Assembly (NCBI RefSeq): GCF_002941025.1
Contig: NZ_PTJS01000001.1
Span: forward strand, 6,019,472 to 6,083,471
From: Streptomyces sp. QL37
GTDB lineage: Bacteria > Actinomycetota > Actinomycetes > Streptomycetales > Streptomycetaceae
Direction: 5' to 3'
DNA: 64,000 bases
Positions 27,418 through 37,431 of this stretch are shown here, piece by piece (position 1 is the stretch's first letter; every line of letters starts with the position of its first letter). A program made the position numbers and the translations under genes. The notes beneath the pieces are model-generated. The model was not told where the DNA came from and did not search any database. It saw only the letters and a list, made by a program, of their open reading frames with translations.

Positions 27418-28656
27418 GTGACCGTCATCGACATCCCCGGCTCCAAGTCCGTCACCGCCCGCGCCCTCTTCCTGGCCGCCGCCGCGGACGGCACCACCAC
27501 CCTCCTGCGTCCCCTGCACTCGGACGACACCGAGGGATTCACCGAGGGGCTGACCCGCCTCGGATACGGGGTCACCCGCGAGCCGGACCGATGGCACATC
27601 GAGGGGCGCCCCTCGGGCCCCGCGTCGGATGCCGAGGTCCACTGCCGTGACGGGGCGACCACCGCGCGGTTCCTGCCGACGCTCGCCGCCGCCGCGGCCT
27701 CCGGCACGTACCGCTTCGACGCCTCCGCGCAGATGCGCCGCCGCCCCCTAGCTCCCCTCACCGAGGCGCTCCGCACCCTCGGCGTCGACCTGCGCCACGA
27801 GGGAGCGGAGGGCCACCACCCGCTCACCATCGAGGCGTCCGGCGTCAAGGGCGGCGAACTGACCCTCGACGCGGGGGAGTCGTCCCAGTACCTCACCGCG
27901 CTGCTCATGCTCGGCCCGCTCACCGCCGAAGGCCTCAGGATCGATGTCACGGAGCTCGTCTCGGCGCCGTACATCGAGATCACCCTCGCGATGATGCGCG
28001 GCTTCGGTGTCGAGGTCGTCCGGGAGGGGAACACCTTCACCGTTCCTCCCGGCGGCTACCGCGCCACCACCTACGCCGTCGAGCCCGACGCGTCCACCGC
28101 CTCGTACTTCTTCGCCGCGGCGGCCCTCACCGGCCGTGAGGTCACGGTCCCCGGCCTCGGAACCGGCGCGCTCCAGGGTGACCTGCGCTTCACCGAGGTG
28201 CTGCGCCGCATGGGAGCCGAGGTCATCACCACGGCCGAGGCCACGACCGTCCGGTCTTCCGGGCGGCTCTCGGGCCTGACGGTCAACATGCGCGACATCT
28301 CGGACACCATGCCGACCCTCGCGGCGATCGCGCCGTTCGCCGGCTCGCCCGTACGGATCGAGGACGTCGCCAACACCCGGGTGAAGGAGTGCGACCGGCT
28401 GGAGGCGTGCGCCGAGAACCTGCGGAACATGGGCATCACCGTGCACACCGGCCCCGACTGGATCGAGATCCACCCAGGCACCCCCCGCCCCACCGAGATC
28501 GTCACCCACGGCGACCACCGCATCGTGATGTCGTTCGCCGTCGCCGGACTGCGCACGCCCGGGATCAGCTACGACGACCCCGGCTGCGTACGGAAGACGT
28601 TCCCCCGCTTCCACGAGGAGTTCGCGGACTTCGTCGCGAGGACCGCGCGGCCGTAA
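27418..28656 (+). CDS. aroA: 3-phosphoshikimate 1-carboxyvinyltransferase (EPSP synthase)
   Basis: 412 residues. It catalyses transfer of enolpyruvate from PEP to shikimate-3-phosphate in aromatic amino acid synthesis. Active-site segments are intact: PGSKSVTARAL near the N-terminus, GATTARFLPTLA, QMRRRPLAPL, SSQYLTALLML, DASTASYFFAA, RDISDTMPTLA, RVKECDRLEA, HGDHRIVMSFA and DPGCVRKTFPRF. The start is a GTG at 27418, only a few residues before PGSKS, so the usual N-terminal lead strand is shortened. Its isolation between lipid and antibiotic-type genes, and not in a shikimate cluster, suggests a paralogue, possibly in addition to a housekeeping copy elsewhere. 79 bases separate it from the upstream gene. 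Confidence 0.88.
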   Translation: MTVIDIPGSKSVTARALFLAAAADGTTTLLRPLHSDDTEGFTEGLTRLGYGVTREPDRWHIEGRPSGPASDAEVHCRDGATTARFLPTLAAAAASGTYRFDASAQMRRRPLAPLTEALRTLGVDLRHEGAEGHHPLTIEASGVKGGELTLDAGESSQYLTALLMLGPLTAEGLRIDVTELVSAPYIEITLAMMRGFGVEVVREGNTFTVPPGGYRATTYAVEPDASTASYFFAAAALTGREVTVPGLGTGALQGDLRFTEVLRRMGAEVITTAEATTVRSSGRLSGLTVNMRDISDTMPTLAAIAPFAGSPVRIEDVANTRVKECDRLEACAENLRNMGITVHTGPDWIEIHPGTPRPTEIVTHGDHRIVMSFAVAGLRTPGISYDDPGCVRKTFPRFHEEFADFVARTARP

Positions 28657-28697
28657 TCGCGGTGCGCCCGGGTCCGGGGCGGACTACGGTCGCCCGC

Positions 28698-29192
28698 ATG
28701 ATGACCCGGAACGATGTCCTGGCCGTCCTCGACCTGCTGCGCGAAGCGGGCACCGACGTGGTGATCGCCGGAGGCTGGGGTATCGACGCACTGCTCGGCG
28801 AGGAGACCCGCGAGCACCGCGACCTCGACCTGCTGCACCGCCGTGAGCAGGAGGCCGGCGTCGTCGCCGCCCTGGAGTCCGCCGGATACGCCGAGACGCT
28901 GGACTGGCGCCCCGCCCGCTTCGTGCTCAGCCATCCGTCCGGGCCCGAGATCGACCTGCACCCGCTGGAGTTCGCCGCCGACGGGTCCGCCGTGCAGTCC
29001 TCGCTCGACCCCGCGGAGCCCTTCCGCTACCCGGCCGCCTGCTTCGTCACGGGCACCATCGGCACGGCCACCGTGCGCTGCATCTCGGCCGAGCAGCAGG
29101 CGCTGTTCCACCAGGGCTACGAACCGGCCGGGCACGATGTGGCGGACATGCGGCGGCTGGCGGAGAAGTTCGGCATCGATACGCACTTCTGA
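28698..29192 (+). CDS. Small nucleotidyltransferase (ANT(2'')/Lnu-like)
   Basis: 164 residues of the Pol-beta nucleotidyltransferase type. The motif VIAGGWGIDALLGE-(TREH)-RDLDLLH places the Gly-Gly-Trp and the R-x-H-x-D-x-D catalytic pair as in aminoglycoside 2''-adenylyltransferase and lincosamide nucleotidyltransferases. The third acidic residue is in SGPEIDLHPLEF. Adenylylation of an aminoglycoside-like or lincosamide-like small molecule is possible, but substrates of chromosomal Streptomyces members are not known to me. It starts with two consecutive ATGs at 28698. Confidence 0.8.
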   Translation: MMTRNDVLAVLDLLREAGTDVVIAGGWGIDALLGEETREHRDLDLLHRREQEAGVVAALESAGYAETLDWRPARFVLSHPSGPEIDLHPLEFAADGSAVQSSLDPAEPFRYPAACFVTGTIGTATVRCISAEQQALFHQGYEPAGHDVADMRRLAEKFGIDTHF

Positions 29193-29271
29193 CCTCCCGA
29201 TGCCGCACAATCGAGCCTCGGCCGCGCTCGGGACACGGATCCCGGCGCGTCAACAGGAGACAGGGGCGGGG

Positions 29272-30033
29272 ATGACCGGGGTGTACGGGATGGGCGGCCG
29301 GCGGGGCGCCGTGGCGGCGGGATGCGCGGTGGTGGCCCTGATGGGGCTCACCGGATGCGGTGGCGGGGACGACGGCGACGGCAAGGGCAGCGCCGGGAAG
29401 AGCCCCGCCCCCTCGCGCCCGGCGGCGACATCCGGGGGGCTCACCGAGGCACAGCTCACCGCCGCCGCGTTCACCGACGGGGAGCGGGCCGGCGGCCTCA
29501 CCGCGTCCGAGTACACCCTGGACGGGCCGCTCGGGGACGCCTACACGGCCGACCCGGCCGTCTGCCAGCCGCTCGTCAGCCTCGCCGGTGACGTCAGCGA
29601 CCACGACCCCGTCGCCCAGGTGCGGCGCAAGGCCGACAAACCCGAGGAGATGCTCGGGGTCACCGTCGACGTGACGCTGCGTTCGTACGGCGACGGCGAG
29701 GCCGCGAAGGTCATGGAGTCGCTGGACAGGGCCGGCCGGGAGTGCGCCGGGGGCCTCACAGAGGTACGGGCCGTCGCGCGCGCCAGGTACGAGAAGGTCG
29801 AACCCGCCACGCTGCCCGCCTTCGCGGACGAGGCCGACGAGGCGAAGGCGTACCGCTTCACCGTTCTCGACGTGAAGGGGAAGCTGAAGCTGTACGAGTA
29901 CCTCACCGTCCTGCGCTCCGGCTCCACCACGCTCGCCTTCCGCGGCGAGATCCTGGGCACACAGGACATCGGCGGGGTCCCGGAGGACGTAATGGCCGCC
30001 CAGTGGAAGAAATTCCGTGCCGCGACGGCCTGA
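29272..30033 (+). CDS. Putative lipoprotein
   Basis: 253 residues. The signal region [21 protein letters not shown] is followed by lipobox Cys29 and a Gly/Asp/Lys/Ser-rich linker ([15 protein letters not shown]), then a soluble domain of about 180 residues with alternating strands ([54 protein letters not shown]). Such domains are frequent in actinobacterial surface lipoproteins of unknown ligand. The ATG at 29272 was chosen over an upstream in-frame ATG because the signal peptide then starts correctly. It lies upstream of dxr with a 61-bp gap. Confidence 0.8.
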   Translation: MTGVYGMGGRRGAVAAGCAVVALMGLTGCGGGDDGDGKGSAGKSPAPSRPAATSGGLTEAQLTAAAFTDGERAGGLTASEYTLDGPLGDAYTADPAVCQPLVSLAGDVSDHDPVAQVRRKADKPEEMLGVTVDVTLRSYGDGEAAKVMESLDRAGRECAGGLTEVRAVARARYEKVEPATLPAFADEADEAKAYRFTVLDVKGKLKLYEYLTVLRSGSTTLAFRGEILGTQDIGGVPEDVMAAQWKKFRAATA

Positions 30034-30094
30034 GGCGCGCGCCGACGGGGGCGCGCTGTCACGACGCACAGCGGATGCGGCAACAATGGGGGCC

Positions 30095-31348
30095 ATGAGC
30101 GACAGCCCCGCACCCCTCGCCGATCCGCATCTCGTCTTCGACGCGGCGGAAGGCCGCCGGGATCTGGTGATCCTCGGCTCCACCGGGTCCATCGGCACCC
30201 AGGCCATCGACCTGGTCCTGCGCAACCCCGCCCGGTTCCGCGTCACCGCGCTCTCCGCCGCGGGCGGCAGGGTCCGGCTCCTCGCCGAGCAGGCGCGACA
30301 GCTTCGCGTACGTACGGTCGCGGTGGCCGACGAGGGCAAGGTGCCGGCGCTCCGCGAGGCCCTGGGCGAGGTCTACAAGGCGGGGGAGCCCCTCCCGGAG
30401 ATCCTGGCAGGCCCCGACGCCGCCACGGAACTCGCGGGGAGCGAATGCCACACCGTGCTCAACGGGATCACCGGGTCGATCGGTCTCGCCCCCACGCTCG
30501 CCGCGCTGAGGGCGGGCCGCACGCTCGCCCTGGCGAACAAGGAGTCGCTGATCGTCGGCGGCCCGCTCGTGAAGGCCCTGGCGGCCCCCGGCCAGATCAT
30601 CCCGGTCGACTCCGAGCACGCCGCGCTCTTCCAGGCCCTCGCCGCGGGGAAGCGGGCCGACGTCCGCAAGCTCGTCGTGACCGCGTCCGGCGGCCCGTTC
30701 CGCGGTCGTACGCGCGCGGAGCTGGCCGATGTCACGCGGGAGCAGGCCCTGGCGCACCCGACCTGGGCCATGGGCCCGGTCATCACGGTCAACTCCGCGA
30801 CCCTGGTCAACAAGGGCCTGGAGGTCATCGAGGCGCATCTCCTCTACGACATCCCGTTCGACCGGATCGAGGTCGTGGTCCACCCCCAGTCGTACGTTCA
30901 CTCGATGGTGGAGTTCACCGACGGCTCCACCCTCGCGCAGGCGACCCCGCCCGACATGCGGGGCCCCATCGCCATCGGTCTCGGCTGGCCCGAGCGGGTC
31001 CCGGACGCGGCCCCCGCCTTCGACTGGACGAAGGCCTCCAGCTGGGAGTTCTTCCCGCTCGACACGGAGGCCTTCCCGTCCGTCGGGCTCGCCCGGCACG
31101 TGGGCACCCTGGGCGGCACGGCGCCCGCGGTCTTCAACGCGGCGAACGAGGAGTGCGTGGAGGCGTTCCTGGCGGGACGGCTGCCCTTCAACGGCATCAT
31201 GGATACGGTCACAGCGGTGGTGGCCGAACACGGCACCCCCGTCCCGGGAACTTCACTGACGGTCGCGGACGTCCTCGAAGCGGAGACCTGGGCCCGGTCC
31301 AGGGCCCGCGAACTCTCGGCGGACGCGACAGCGGAGGCGCACGCATGA
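30095..31348 (+). CDS. dxr: 1-deoxy-D-xylulose 5-phosphate reductoisomerase
   Basis: 417 residues. It converts DXP to 2-C-methyl-D-erythritol 4-phosphate with NADPH in the MEP isoprenoid pathway. Visible features are the NADPH-binding [14 protein letters not shown] near the N-terminus, [22 protein letters not shown], the metal/substrate loop [28 protein letters not shown] and [12 protein letters not shown]. The last four bases overlap the start of the protease gene (ATGA), a coupling conserved in actinobacteria. ispG follows next but one, completing a partial MEP cluster. Confidence 0.96.
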   Translation: MSDSPAPLADPHLVFDAAEGRRDLVILGSTGSIGTQAIDLVLRNPARFRVTALSAAGGRVRLLAEQARQLRVRTVAVADEGKVPALREALGEVYKAGEPLPEILAGPDAATELAGSECHTVLNGITGSIGLAPTLAALRAGRTLALANKESLIVGGPLVKALAAPGQIIPVDSEHAALFQALAAGKRADVRKLVVTASGGPFRGRTRAELADVTREQALAHPTWAMGPVITVNSATLVNKGLEVIEAHLLYDIPFDRIEVVVHPQSYVHSMVEFTDGSTLAQATPPDMRGPIAIGLGWPERVPDAAPAFDWTKASSWEFFPLDTEAFPSVGLARHVGTLGGTAPAVFNAANEECVEAFLAGRLPFNGIMDTVTAVVAEHGTPVPGTSLTVADVLEAETWARSRARELSADATAEAHA

Positions 31349-32655
31349 GCATGACGACGATCCTGATGACGATCCTCGGGATCGCCATCTTCGCCGTGGG
31401 TCTGCTGTTCTCGATCGCCTGGCACGAACTGGGCCACCTGTCGACGGCCAAGCTCTTCGGCATCAGGGTGCCGCAGTACATGGTCGGCTTCGGGCCGACC
31501 ATCTGGTCGCGCAAGAAGGGCGACACCGAGTACGGGATCAAGGCCATCCCCGCGGGCGGCTACATCCGCATGATCGGCATGTTCCCCCCGGGGCCCGACG
31601 GCCGGATCGAAGCGCGCTCCACCTCGCCGTGGCGCGGCATGATCGAGGACGCCAGGTCCGCCGCCTTCGAAGAGCTCGAACCGGGCGACGAGACGCGCCT
31701 CTTCTACACGCGCAAGCCGTGGAAGCGCGTGATCGTGATGTTCGCCGGGCCCTTCATGAACCTGGTCCTGGCCGTCGCGATCTTCATGGGCGTGGCCATG
31801 ACCTTCGGCTTCCAGACCCAGACCACCGAGGTCGCCGGCGTCCAGCAGTGTGTGATCGACCAGAGTGAGGACCGCGACGCCTGCAAGGCGTCCGACCCGG
31901 TCTCGCCCGCCAAGGCGGCGGGCCTGGAGGAGGGCGACACGATCGTCGCCTTCAACGGTCAGAAGATCGACGACTGGGCCACCCTCTCGGACAAGATCCG
32001 GCAGACGATCGGCCCCGCCACCATCACCGTGCAGCGCGACGGCCGGGAACAGACCCTGAGCGCCGTGCTCAAGAAGAACGCGGTCGCCGAGAAGGACGCC
32101 GACGGCGAAGTCGTGCCCGGAAAGTTCATCGAGGCCGGCTACCTCGGCTTCGCCGCGAAGACGGAGATCCTGCCGCTCTCCTTCGGCGACTCGGTCGTCC
32201 GCATGGGCGACATGATCGAGAACGGCGTCGATTCGATCATCGCCCTGCCCTCCAAGATCCCCGACCTGTGGAACGCGGCGTTCAGCGACGGCGAGCGTGC
32301 CGACGACTCACCGGTCGGCGTGGTCGGCGCGGCCAGGATCGGCGGCGAGGTGATGAATCTCGACGTCCCGGCCCAGAACCAGATCGCGATGATGCTGTTC
32401 CTGCTGGCCGGCTTCAACCTCTCGCTCTTCCTCTTCAACATGCTGCCGCTGCTCCCGCTGGACGGCGGGCACATCGCGGGCGCCCTCTGGGAAGCCCTGC
32501 GCCGAAATGTGGCCAAGGTCTTCAAGCGGCCCGACCCCGGTCCGTTCGACGTGGCGAAGCTCATGCCGGTCGCCTACGTGGTCGCCGGGATCTTCATCTG
32601 CTTCACGCTGCTGGTGCTGGTCGCCGACATCGTGAACCCCGTGAAGATCACCTGA
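31345..32655 (+). CDS. RIP/site-2-type intramembrane zinc metalloprotease (RseP-like)
   Basis: 436 residues. The first membrane helix holds the zinc motif H27-E28-L-G-H31, and the C-terminal membrane pair holds [17 protein letters not shown] with the third ligand. A PDZ domain lies between them ([20 protein letters not shown] region). It should cut transmembrane proteins such as anti-sigma factors within the membrane. The position between dxr and ispG matches Rip1 of mycobacteria. It starts inside the dxr stop. Confidence 0.93.
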   Translation: MSMTTILMTILGIAIFAVGLLFSIAWHELGHLSTAKLFGIRVPQYMVGFGPTIWSRKKGDTEYGIKAIPAGGYIRMIGMFPPGPDGRIEARSTSPWRGMIEDARSAAFEELEPGDETRLFYTRKPWKRVIVMFAGPFMNLVLAVAIFMGVAMTFGFQTQTTEVAGVQQCVIDQSEDRDACKASDPVSPAKAAGLEEGDTIVAFNGQKIDDWATLSDKIRQTIGPATITVQRDGREQTLSAVLKKNAVAEKDADGEVVPGKFIEAGYLGFAAKTEILPLSFGDSVVRMGDMIENGVDSIIALPSKIPDLWNAAFSDGERADDSPVGVVGAARIGGEVMNLDVPAQNQIAMMLFLLAGFNLSLFLFNMLPLLPLDGGHIAGALWEALRRNVAKVFKRPDPGPFDVAKLMPVAYVVAGIFICFTLLVLVADIVNPVKIT

Positions 32656-32836
32656 CCTCCCACCTGTCACATGGGTGACGGTCGGCCACACAGGTGGTGT
32701 CCGGCCGCCACCCGTCGGGCGGTTCGACGGCACGGGTGCGCCCCGTTCTCCTCCGGTGCCGTAACCTCGAAGCCTGGAGCCCGCCGTTCTCGGGACCTCG
32801 ACCCACACTGATCCACACCTTGGGGATGCTCAGCGC

Positions 32837-33994
32837 ATGACTGCGATTTCTCTCGGAATGCCGGACGTTCCGACCAAGCTCGCCGACCGACGGGTCAGCC
32901 GTCAGATCCAGGTCGGGACGGTGGCGGTCGGTGGGAACGCACCGGTGTCGGTGCAGTCGATGACGACGACGCGTACGTCGGACATCGGTGCGACGTTGCA
33001 GCAGATCGCGGAGCTGACGGCGTCGGGCTGCCAGATCGTGCGGGTGGCGTGTCCGACGCAGGACGACGCGGACGCGCTGTCGACGATCGCGAAGAAGTCG
33101 CAGATCCCGGTGATCGCGGACATCCACTTCCAGCCGAAGTACGTGTTCGCGGCGATCGACGCGGGCTGTGCGGCGGTCCGGGTGAATCCGGGGAACATCA
33201 AGCAGTTCGACGACAAGGTCAAGGAGATCGCGAAGGCGGCGGGGGACGCGGGTACTCCGATCCGTATCGGGGTGAACGCGGGTTCGCTGGACGCGCGGCT
33301 GCTGAAGAAGTACGGCAGGGCGACGCCCGAGGCGCTCGTGGAGTCGGCGCTGTGGGAGGCGTCGCTGTTCGAGGAGCACGGTTTCCGGGACATCAAGATC
33401 TCGGTGAAGCACAACGACCCGGTCGTGATGGTGAACGCCTACCGTCAGCTGGCGGCGCAGTCGGACTATCCGCTGCACCTGGGTGTGACGGAGGCGGGTC
33501 CGGCGTTCCAGGGGACGATCAAGTCCGCGGTGGCGTTCGGTGCGCTGCTCTCGGAGGGGATCGGGGACACGATCCGGGTGTCGCTGTCGGCTCCTCCGGC
33601 GGAGGAGGTCAAGGTCGGTCTGCAGATCCTGGAGGCGCTGAATCTGAAGCAGCGGCGTCTGGAGATCGTGTCGTGTCCGTCGTGCGGGCGTGCGCAGGTG
33701 GATGTGTACAAGCTCGCGGACCAGGTCAGTGCGGGTCTGGAGGGCATGGAGGTCCCGCTGCGGGTGGCGGTGATGGGCTGTGTCGTGAACGGTCCGGGTG
33801 AGGCCCGTGAGGCCGATCTGGGTGTGGCGTCCGGCAACGGCAAGGGTCAGATCTTCGTGAAGGGCGAGGTCATCAAGACCGTTCCCGAGTCGAAGATCGT
33901 GGAGACCCTCATCGAGGAAGCCATGAAGATCGCGGAGCAGATGGAGAAGGACGGCATCGCCTCGGGCGAACCCCAGGTCTCCATCGCCGGCTGA
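32837..33994 (+). CDS. ispG: 4-hydroxy-3-methylbut-2-en-1-yl diphosphate synthase (flavodoxin)
   Basis: 385 residues. This is the penultimate step of the MEP pathway, using a [4Fe-4S] cluster. The TIM-barrel start reads [19 protein letters not shown] and the cluster ligands lie in [11 protein letters not shown] and [11 protein letters not shown]. Codon use from about 32900 to 33850 is unlike neighbouring genes, favouring GCG, ACG, TCG, GGT and CGT where others use GCC, ACC, TCC, GGC and CGC. A separate ancestry or recombination with a paralogue could explain it. 181 bases separate it from the protease gene, enough for its own promoter. Confidence 0.96.
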   Translation: MTAISLGMPDVPTKLADRRVSRQIQVGTVAVGGNAPVSVQSMTTTRTSDIGATLQQIAELTASGCQIVRVACPTQDDADALSTIAKKSQIPVIADIHFQPKYVFAAIDAGCAAVRVNPGNIKQFDDKVKEIAKAAGDAGTPIRIGVNAGSLDARLLKKYGRATPEALVESALWEASLFEEHGFRDIKISVKHNDPVVMVNAYRQLAAQSDYPLHLGVTEAGPAFQGTIKSAVAFGALLSEGIGDTIRVSLSAPPAEEVKVGLQILEALNLKQRRLEIVSCPSCGRAQVDVYKLADQVSAGLEGMEVPLRVAVMGCVVNGPGEAREADLGVASGNGKGQIFVKGEVIKTVPESKIVETLIEEAMKIAEQMEKDGIASGEPQVSIAG

Positions 33995-34137
33995 CCTCCC
34001 GCCCCTTCGTGCCCCGCAGGCCGTGCCCTGCGGGGCACAGCCATGTCCTTCGTCCATCGGCCTTTCCCACCTGGGGCGCACCCCACAGCCTTGTTGGGTA
34101 CAGTGCGGACATCAGTAGACCGTTTGGTGAGGCCCCA

Positions 34138-34983
34138 GTGTTGACGCAGACCACTACCCGGGTCCTCGACCCCGGCGAGCTCCCCGACGCGCTCGCCATC
34201 CTCGAGAGCGAACCCGTGGACAACGCGTTCGTCACCTCCCGCGTCCAGGTCGCCGGGCTCGATCCATGGCGTCTCGGCGGCGAGATGTGGGGCTGGTACG
34301 CCGACGGCCGACTGCGCTCGCTCTGCTACTCCGGGGCCAACCTCGTGCCCATCTGCGCCACCCCCGAGGCCGTCAGGGCCTTCGCCGACCGTGCCCGGAG
34401 GGCCGGCCGCCGCTGCTCCTCCATCGTCGGCCCGGCCGGCCCCACGGCCCAGCTGTGGCGCCTCCTCGAACCGAGCTGGGGCCCCGCCCGTGAGGTCCGG
34501 CCCAACCAGCCCCTCATGGTCACCGACCGTCCCTCGGCCGAGGTGGTGCCCGACCCACTCGTGCGCAGGGTCCGCAAGGAGGAGATGGAGGTCCTCATGC
34601 CGGCCTGCGTGGCCATGTTCACCGAGGAGGTCGGCGTCTCCCCGCTGGCCGGCGACGGCGGGCTCCTCTACCAGGCCCGGGTCGCCGAACTGATCACCAC
34701 CCGCCGGTCCTTCGCACGCATAGAGGACGGCAAGGTCCTCTTCAAGGCAGAGATCGGCGCGGCCACCCCCCAGGCCTGCCAGATCCAGGGCGTCTGGGTC
34801 GCCCCCGAGGCCCGGGGCCGGGGACTCTCCGAGACGGGCATGGCGGCCGTCCTGCGCTACGCGCTCAGCGATGTGGCCCCCGTCGTCAGCCTGTATGTGA
34901 ACGACTACAACACCGCCGCGCGCAGGGCCTACAGCCGTGTCGGCTTCCGCGAGACGGGCGCCTTCATGAGCGTGCTGTTCTGA
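34138..34983 (+). CDS. GNAT N-acetyltransferase with DUF4081-like N-terminal domain
   Basis: 281 residues. The N-terminal half (RVLDPGELPDALAILESEP, LGGEMWGWYADGRLRSLCYS, SIVGPAGPTAQLWRLLE) matches the actinobacterial DUF4081 unit fused to GNAT domains. The C-terminal GNAT part contains IQGVWVAPEARGRGLSETGM, with the acetyl-CoA loop R-x-R-G, and LYVNDYNTAARRAYSRVGF. It starts at GTG 34138 after GTGAGG. The acceptor substrate is unknown. Its place between ispG and proS is conserved in Streptomyces, suggesting a housekeeping role. Confidence 0.87.
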   Translation: MLTQTTTRVLDPGELPDALAILESEPVDNAFVTSRVQVAGLDPWRLGGEMWGWYADGRLRSLCYSGANLVPICATPEAVRAFADRARRAGRRCSSIVGPAGPTAQLWRLLEPSWGPAREVRPNQPLMVTDRPSAEVVPDPLVRRVRKEEMEVLMPACVAMFTEEVGVSPLAGDGGLLYQARVAELITTRRSFARIEDGKVLFKAEIGAATPQACQIQGVWVAPEARGRGLSETGMAAVLRYALSDVAPVVSLYVNDYNTAARRAYSRVGFRETGAFMSVLF

Positions 34984-35012
34984 CCGGACGGTACGGCCAG
35001 TAGGGTTCGCGC

Positions 35013-35588
35013 ATGGCAGCAGCAACCCCCACGTCCCCCCGGGACTCCGGGACCCCCGACATCGTGGTCGGACCGCTCGACCTCGCCGCCCGCGTCGACG
35101 AGGCACTCGCCGTGCAGGCCCTCGCCTTCGGCCTCACCCAGGACGAGATCGACGTACGCCGCCACATCGTGCTGCGGCACCTCGACCATCCGCAGGCACG
35201 CGCCCTCGGCGCCACCGCCGCCGACGGACGGCTCGTCGGATTCGTCTACGGGCTGCCGAACAACCGGACGCACTGGTGGTCCACCGTCGTGGAGCCGTAT
35301 CTGCGCGCCACCGGATCCGAGCACTGGCTCGACGACTCGTTCGTGATCACCGAACTCCACGTCCACCCGGAGTTCCAGCAGCGCGGCATCGGCCGGAGCC
35401 TGATCACCACCATCACGGACGCCGTCGACCTGCCCCGTTCCATCCTCTCCGCCATCGACACCGAGAGCCCCGCACGCGGCCTCTACCGGGCGCTGGGCTA
35501 CCAGGACCTGGCCCGGCAGGTGCTCTTCCCCAGCGCGCCCAAGCCGTACGCGGTGATGGGCGCGCCCCTTCCGCTGCTCCGCGGCTGA
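35013..35588 (+). CDS. GNAT family N-acetyltransferase
   Basis: 191 residues, a single GNAT domain. Motif A is ITELHVHPEFQQRGIGRSLI and the C-terminal strand ends SPARGLYRALGYQDLARQV. There is no signal or membrane segment. It starts 29 bases after the previous acetyltransferase gene and is probably co-transcribed with it. The substrate cannot be deduced. Confidence 0.87.
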   Translation: MAAATPTSPRDSGTPDIVVGPLDLAARVDEALAVQALAFGLTQDEIDVRRHIVLRHLDHPQARALGATAADGRLVGFVYGLPNNRTHWWSTVVEPYLRATGSEHWLDDSFVITELHVHPEFQQRGIGRSLITTITDAVDLPRSILSAIDTESPARGLYRALGYQDLARQVLFPSAPKPYAVMGAPLPLLRG

Positions 35589-35660
35589 GGAATGGATTTC
35601 CGCCCGCCCGGGCCCCCCGGCTAACCTCGGGCTCACCACCCTTCCGAGCAGGAGTTCATC

Positions 35661-37364
35661 ATGGCCCAGGTCCAGCGCATGTCCCGATTGATGATCAAGA
35701 CACTGCGCGACGACCCGGCGGACGCCGAGACGCTCAACCACAAGCTCCTCGTCCGCGCCGGTTACGTACGCCGCACCGCGGCCGGCATCTGGTCCTGGCT
35801 GCCGCTCGGCAAGAAGGTCCTGGAGAACATCACCCGCGTCGTCCGCGAGGAGATGGACGCCATCGGCGGCCAGGAGGTCCTGCTCCCCGCGCTGCTCCCC
35901 AAGGAGGCGTACGAGGCGAGCGGCCGGTACGACGAGTACGGCGACCTGCTGTTCAGGCTCCAGGACCGCAAGGGTGCCGACTACCTCCTCGGCCCGACCC
36001 ACGAGGAGATCTTCACCCAGGTCGTCAAGGACATGTGCTCGTCCTACAAGGACCTGCCCGTGATCCTCTACCAGATCCAGACCAAGTACCGCGACGAGGC
36101 CCGCCCCCGCGCCGGTGTGCTGCGCGGCCGCGAGTTCCAGATGAAGGACTCGTACTCCTTCGACACCACCGACGAGGGCCTGGCCGAGGCGTACCAGCTC
36201 CACCGCGCCGCGTACATCCGGATCTTCGACCGCCTGGGCCTCGACCACCGGATCGTCTCCGCGGTCTCCGGCGCCATGGGCGGCTCCGCCTCCGAGGAGT
36301 TCCTCGCTCCCGCGCCCGCCGGTGAGGACACCTTCGTCGACTGCCCGAACTGCGACTACGCCGCCAACACCGAGGCCGTGACGTACAAGGTCACCGCCGT
36401 CGCCGACGCGTCGGCGACCGGCCCCGTCGAGGAGCTGGACACCCCCGACACCCCGACCATCGAGACCCTCGCCGCCCACCTCGGCGTCAAGGCCTCCGCC
36501 ACCCTGAAGAACCTCCTGGTCAAGGTCGACGGCGAGATCGTGGCCGTGGGTGTGCCCGGGGACCGCGAGGTCGACCTCGGCAAGCTCGGCGAGCACCTCG
36601 CCCCCGCCGTCGTCGAGCTCGTCACCGCCGAGGACTTCGTGGGCCGCCCCGACCTGGTGCGCGGCTACGTCGGCCCGCAGGGCCTGGAGAAGGTCCGCTA
36701 CATCGCCGACCCCCGCGTCGCCGCCGGCACCGCCTGGATCACGGGTGCCAACAAGGAGGGCAAGCACGCGCGGAACGTCGTCGCCGGCCGCGACTTCGAG
36801 GTCGACGACTACCTCGACGTCGTCGTCGTCGAGGCGGGCGACCCCTGCCCCGAGTGCGGCACCGGCCTCCAGGTGGACCGCGCCATCGAGATCGGCCACA
36901 TCTTCCAGCTCGGCCGCAAGTACGCCGACATCTTCTCCCTCGACGTCCTCGGCCAGCAGGGCAAGCCGGTCCGCGTGACGATGGGCTCCTACGGCATCGG
37001 AGTCTCCCGCGCGGTGGCCGCCCTCGCCGAGCAGACCGCCGACGACAAGGGACTGTGCTGGCCCCGGGAGATCGCCCCGGCCGACGTGCACGTCGTCGCC
37101 GCCGGCAAGGCGCTCCAGACCGAGCTCGCCCTCGACGTCTCCGAGAAGCTCAACGCCGCGGGCCTCCGCGTCCTGGTGGACGACCGGCCCGGTGTCTCGC
37201 CGGGGGTGAAGTTCACCGACTCCGAGCTCATCGGCGTCCCGAAGATCCTTGTCGCCGGCCGCCGTTCGGCCGAGGGCGTCCTGGAGCTGAAGGACCGTCG
37301 CACGGGCGAGCGCGAGGAGCTCACCGTCGACGAGGCGATCGCCCGCCTGGCCGGCCAGGGCTGA
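35661..37364 (+). CDS. proS: Prolyl-tRNA synthetase, bacterial type with editing domain
   Basis: 567 residues. The class II catalytic core includes [19 protein letters not shown], motif 2 around [20 protein letters not shown], and motif 3 in [14 protein letters not shown]. The YbaK-like INS editing domain is inserted at about 220-380 ([40 protein letters not shown]). The anticodon-binding domain is at the C-terminus. It charges tRNA-Pro. The ATG at 35661 follows GAGCAGGAG. A strong terminator lies 20 bases after the stop. Confidence 0.97.
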   Translation: MAQVQRMSRLMIKTLRDDPADAETLNHKLLVRAGYVRRTAAGIWSWLPLGKKVLENITRVVREEMDAIGGQEVLLPALLPKEAYEASGRYDEYGDLLFRLQDRKGADYLLGPTHEEIFTQVVKDMCSSYKDLPVILYQIQTKYRDEARPRAGVLRGREFQMKDSYSFDTTDEGLAEAYQLHRAAYIRIFDRLGLDHRIVSAVSGAMGGSASEEFLAPAPAGEDTFVDCPNCDYAANTEAVTYKVTAVADASATGPVEELDTPDTPTIETLAAHLGVKASATLKNLLVKVDGEIVAVGVPGDREVDLGKLGEHLAPAVVELVTAEDFVGRPDLVRGYVGPQGLEKVRYIADPRVAAGTAWITGANKEGKHARNVVAGRDFEVDDYLDVVVVEAGDPCPECGTGLQVDRAIEIGHIFQLGRKYADIFSLDVLGQQGKPVRVTMGSYGIGVSRAVAALAEQTADDKGLCWPREIAPADVHVVAAGKALQTELALDVSEKLNAAGLRVLVDDRPGVSPGVKFTDSELIGVPKILVAGRRSAEGVLELKDRRTGEREELTVDEAIARLAGQG

Positions 37365-37383
37365 TCCGACCCGACCGGCAACG

Positions 37384-37416
37384 GAGAGGGCCCCGCGCAT
37401 CGCGCGGGGCCCTCTC
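37384..37416. terminator. Bidirectional terminator between proS and the convergent phosphotransferase-like gene
   Basis: GAGAGGGCCCCGCGC (37384-37398) and GCGCGGGGCCCTCTC (37402-37416) form a perfect 15-bp stem with a 3-base loop. It lies between two convergent stop codons at 37364 and 37432, so it can serve both. Confidence 0.93.
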
Positions 37417-37431
37417 GCCTGCGTGCGGCGG

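Noticed and set aside
24921..28040. A 1039-codon open frame on the minus strand
   Set aside because: It is antisense to the acyl-CoA dehydrogenase and EPSP synthase genes, both with strong family motifs. Its translation is Gly/Val/Asp-rich without a family, as expected for a shadow frame in high-GC DNA.
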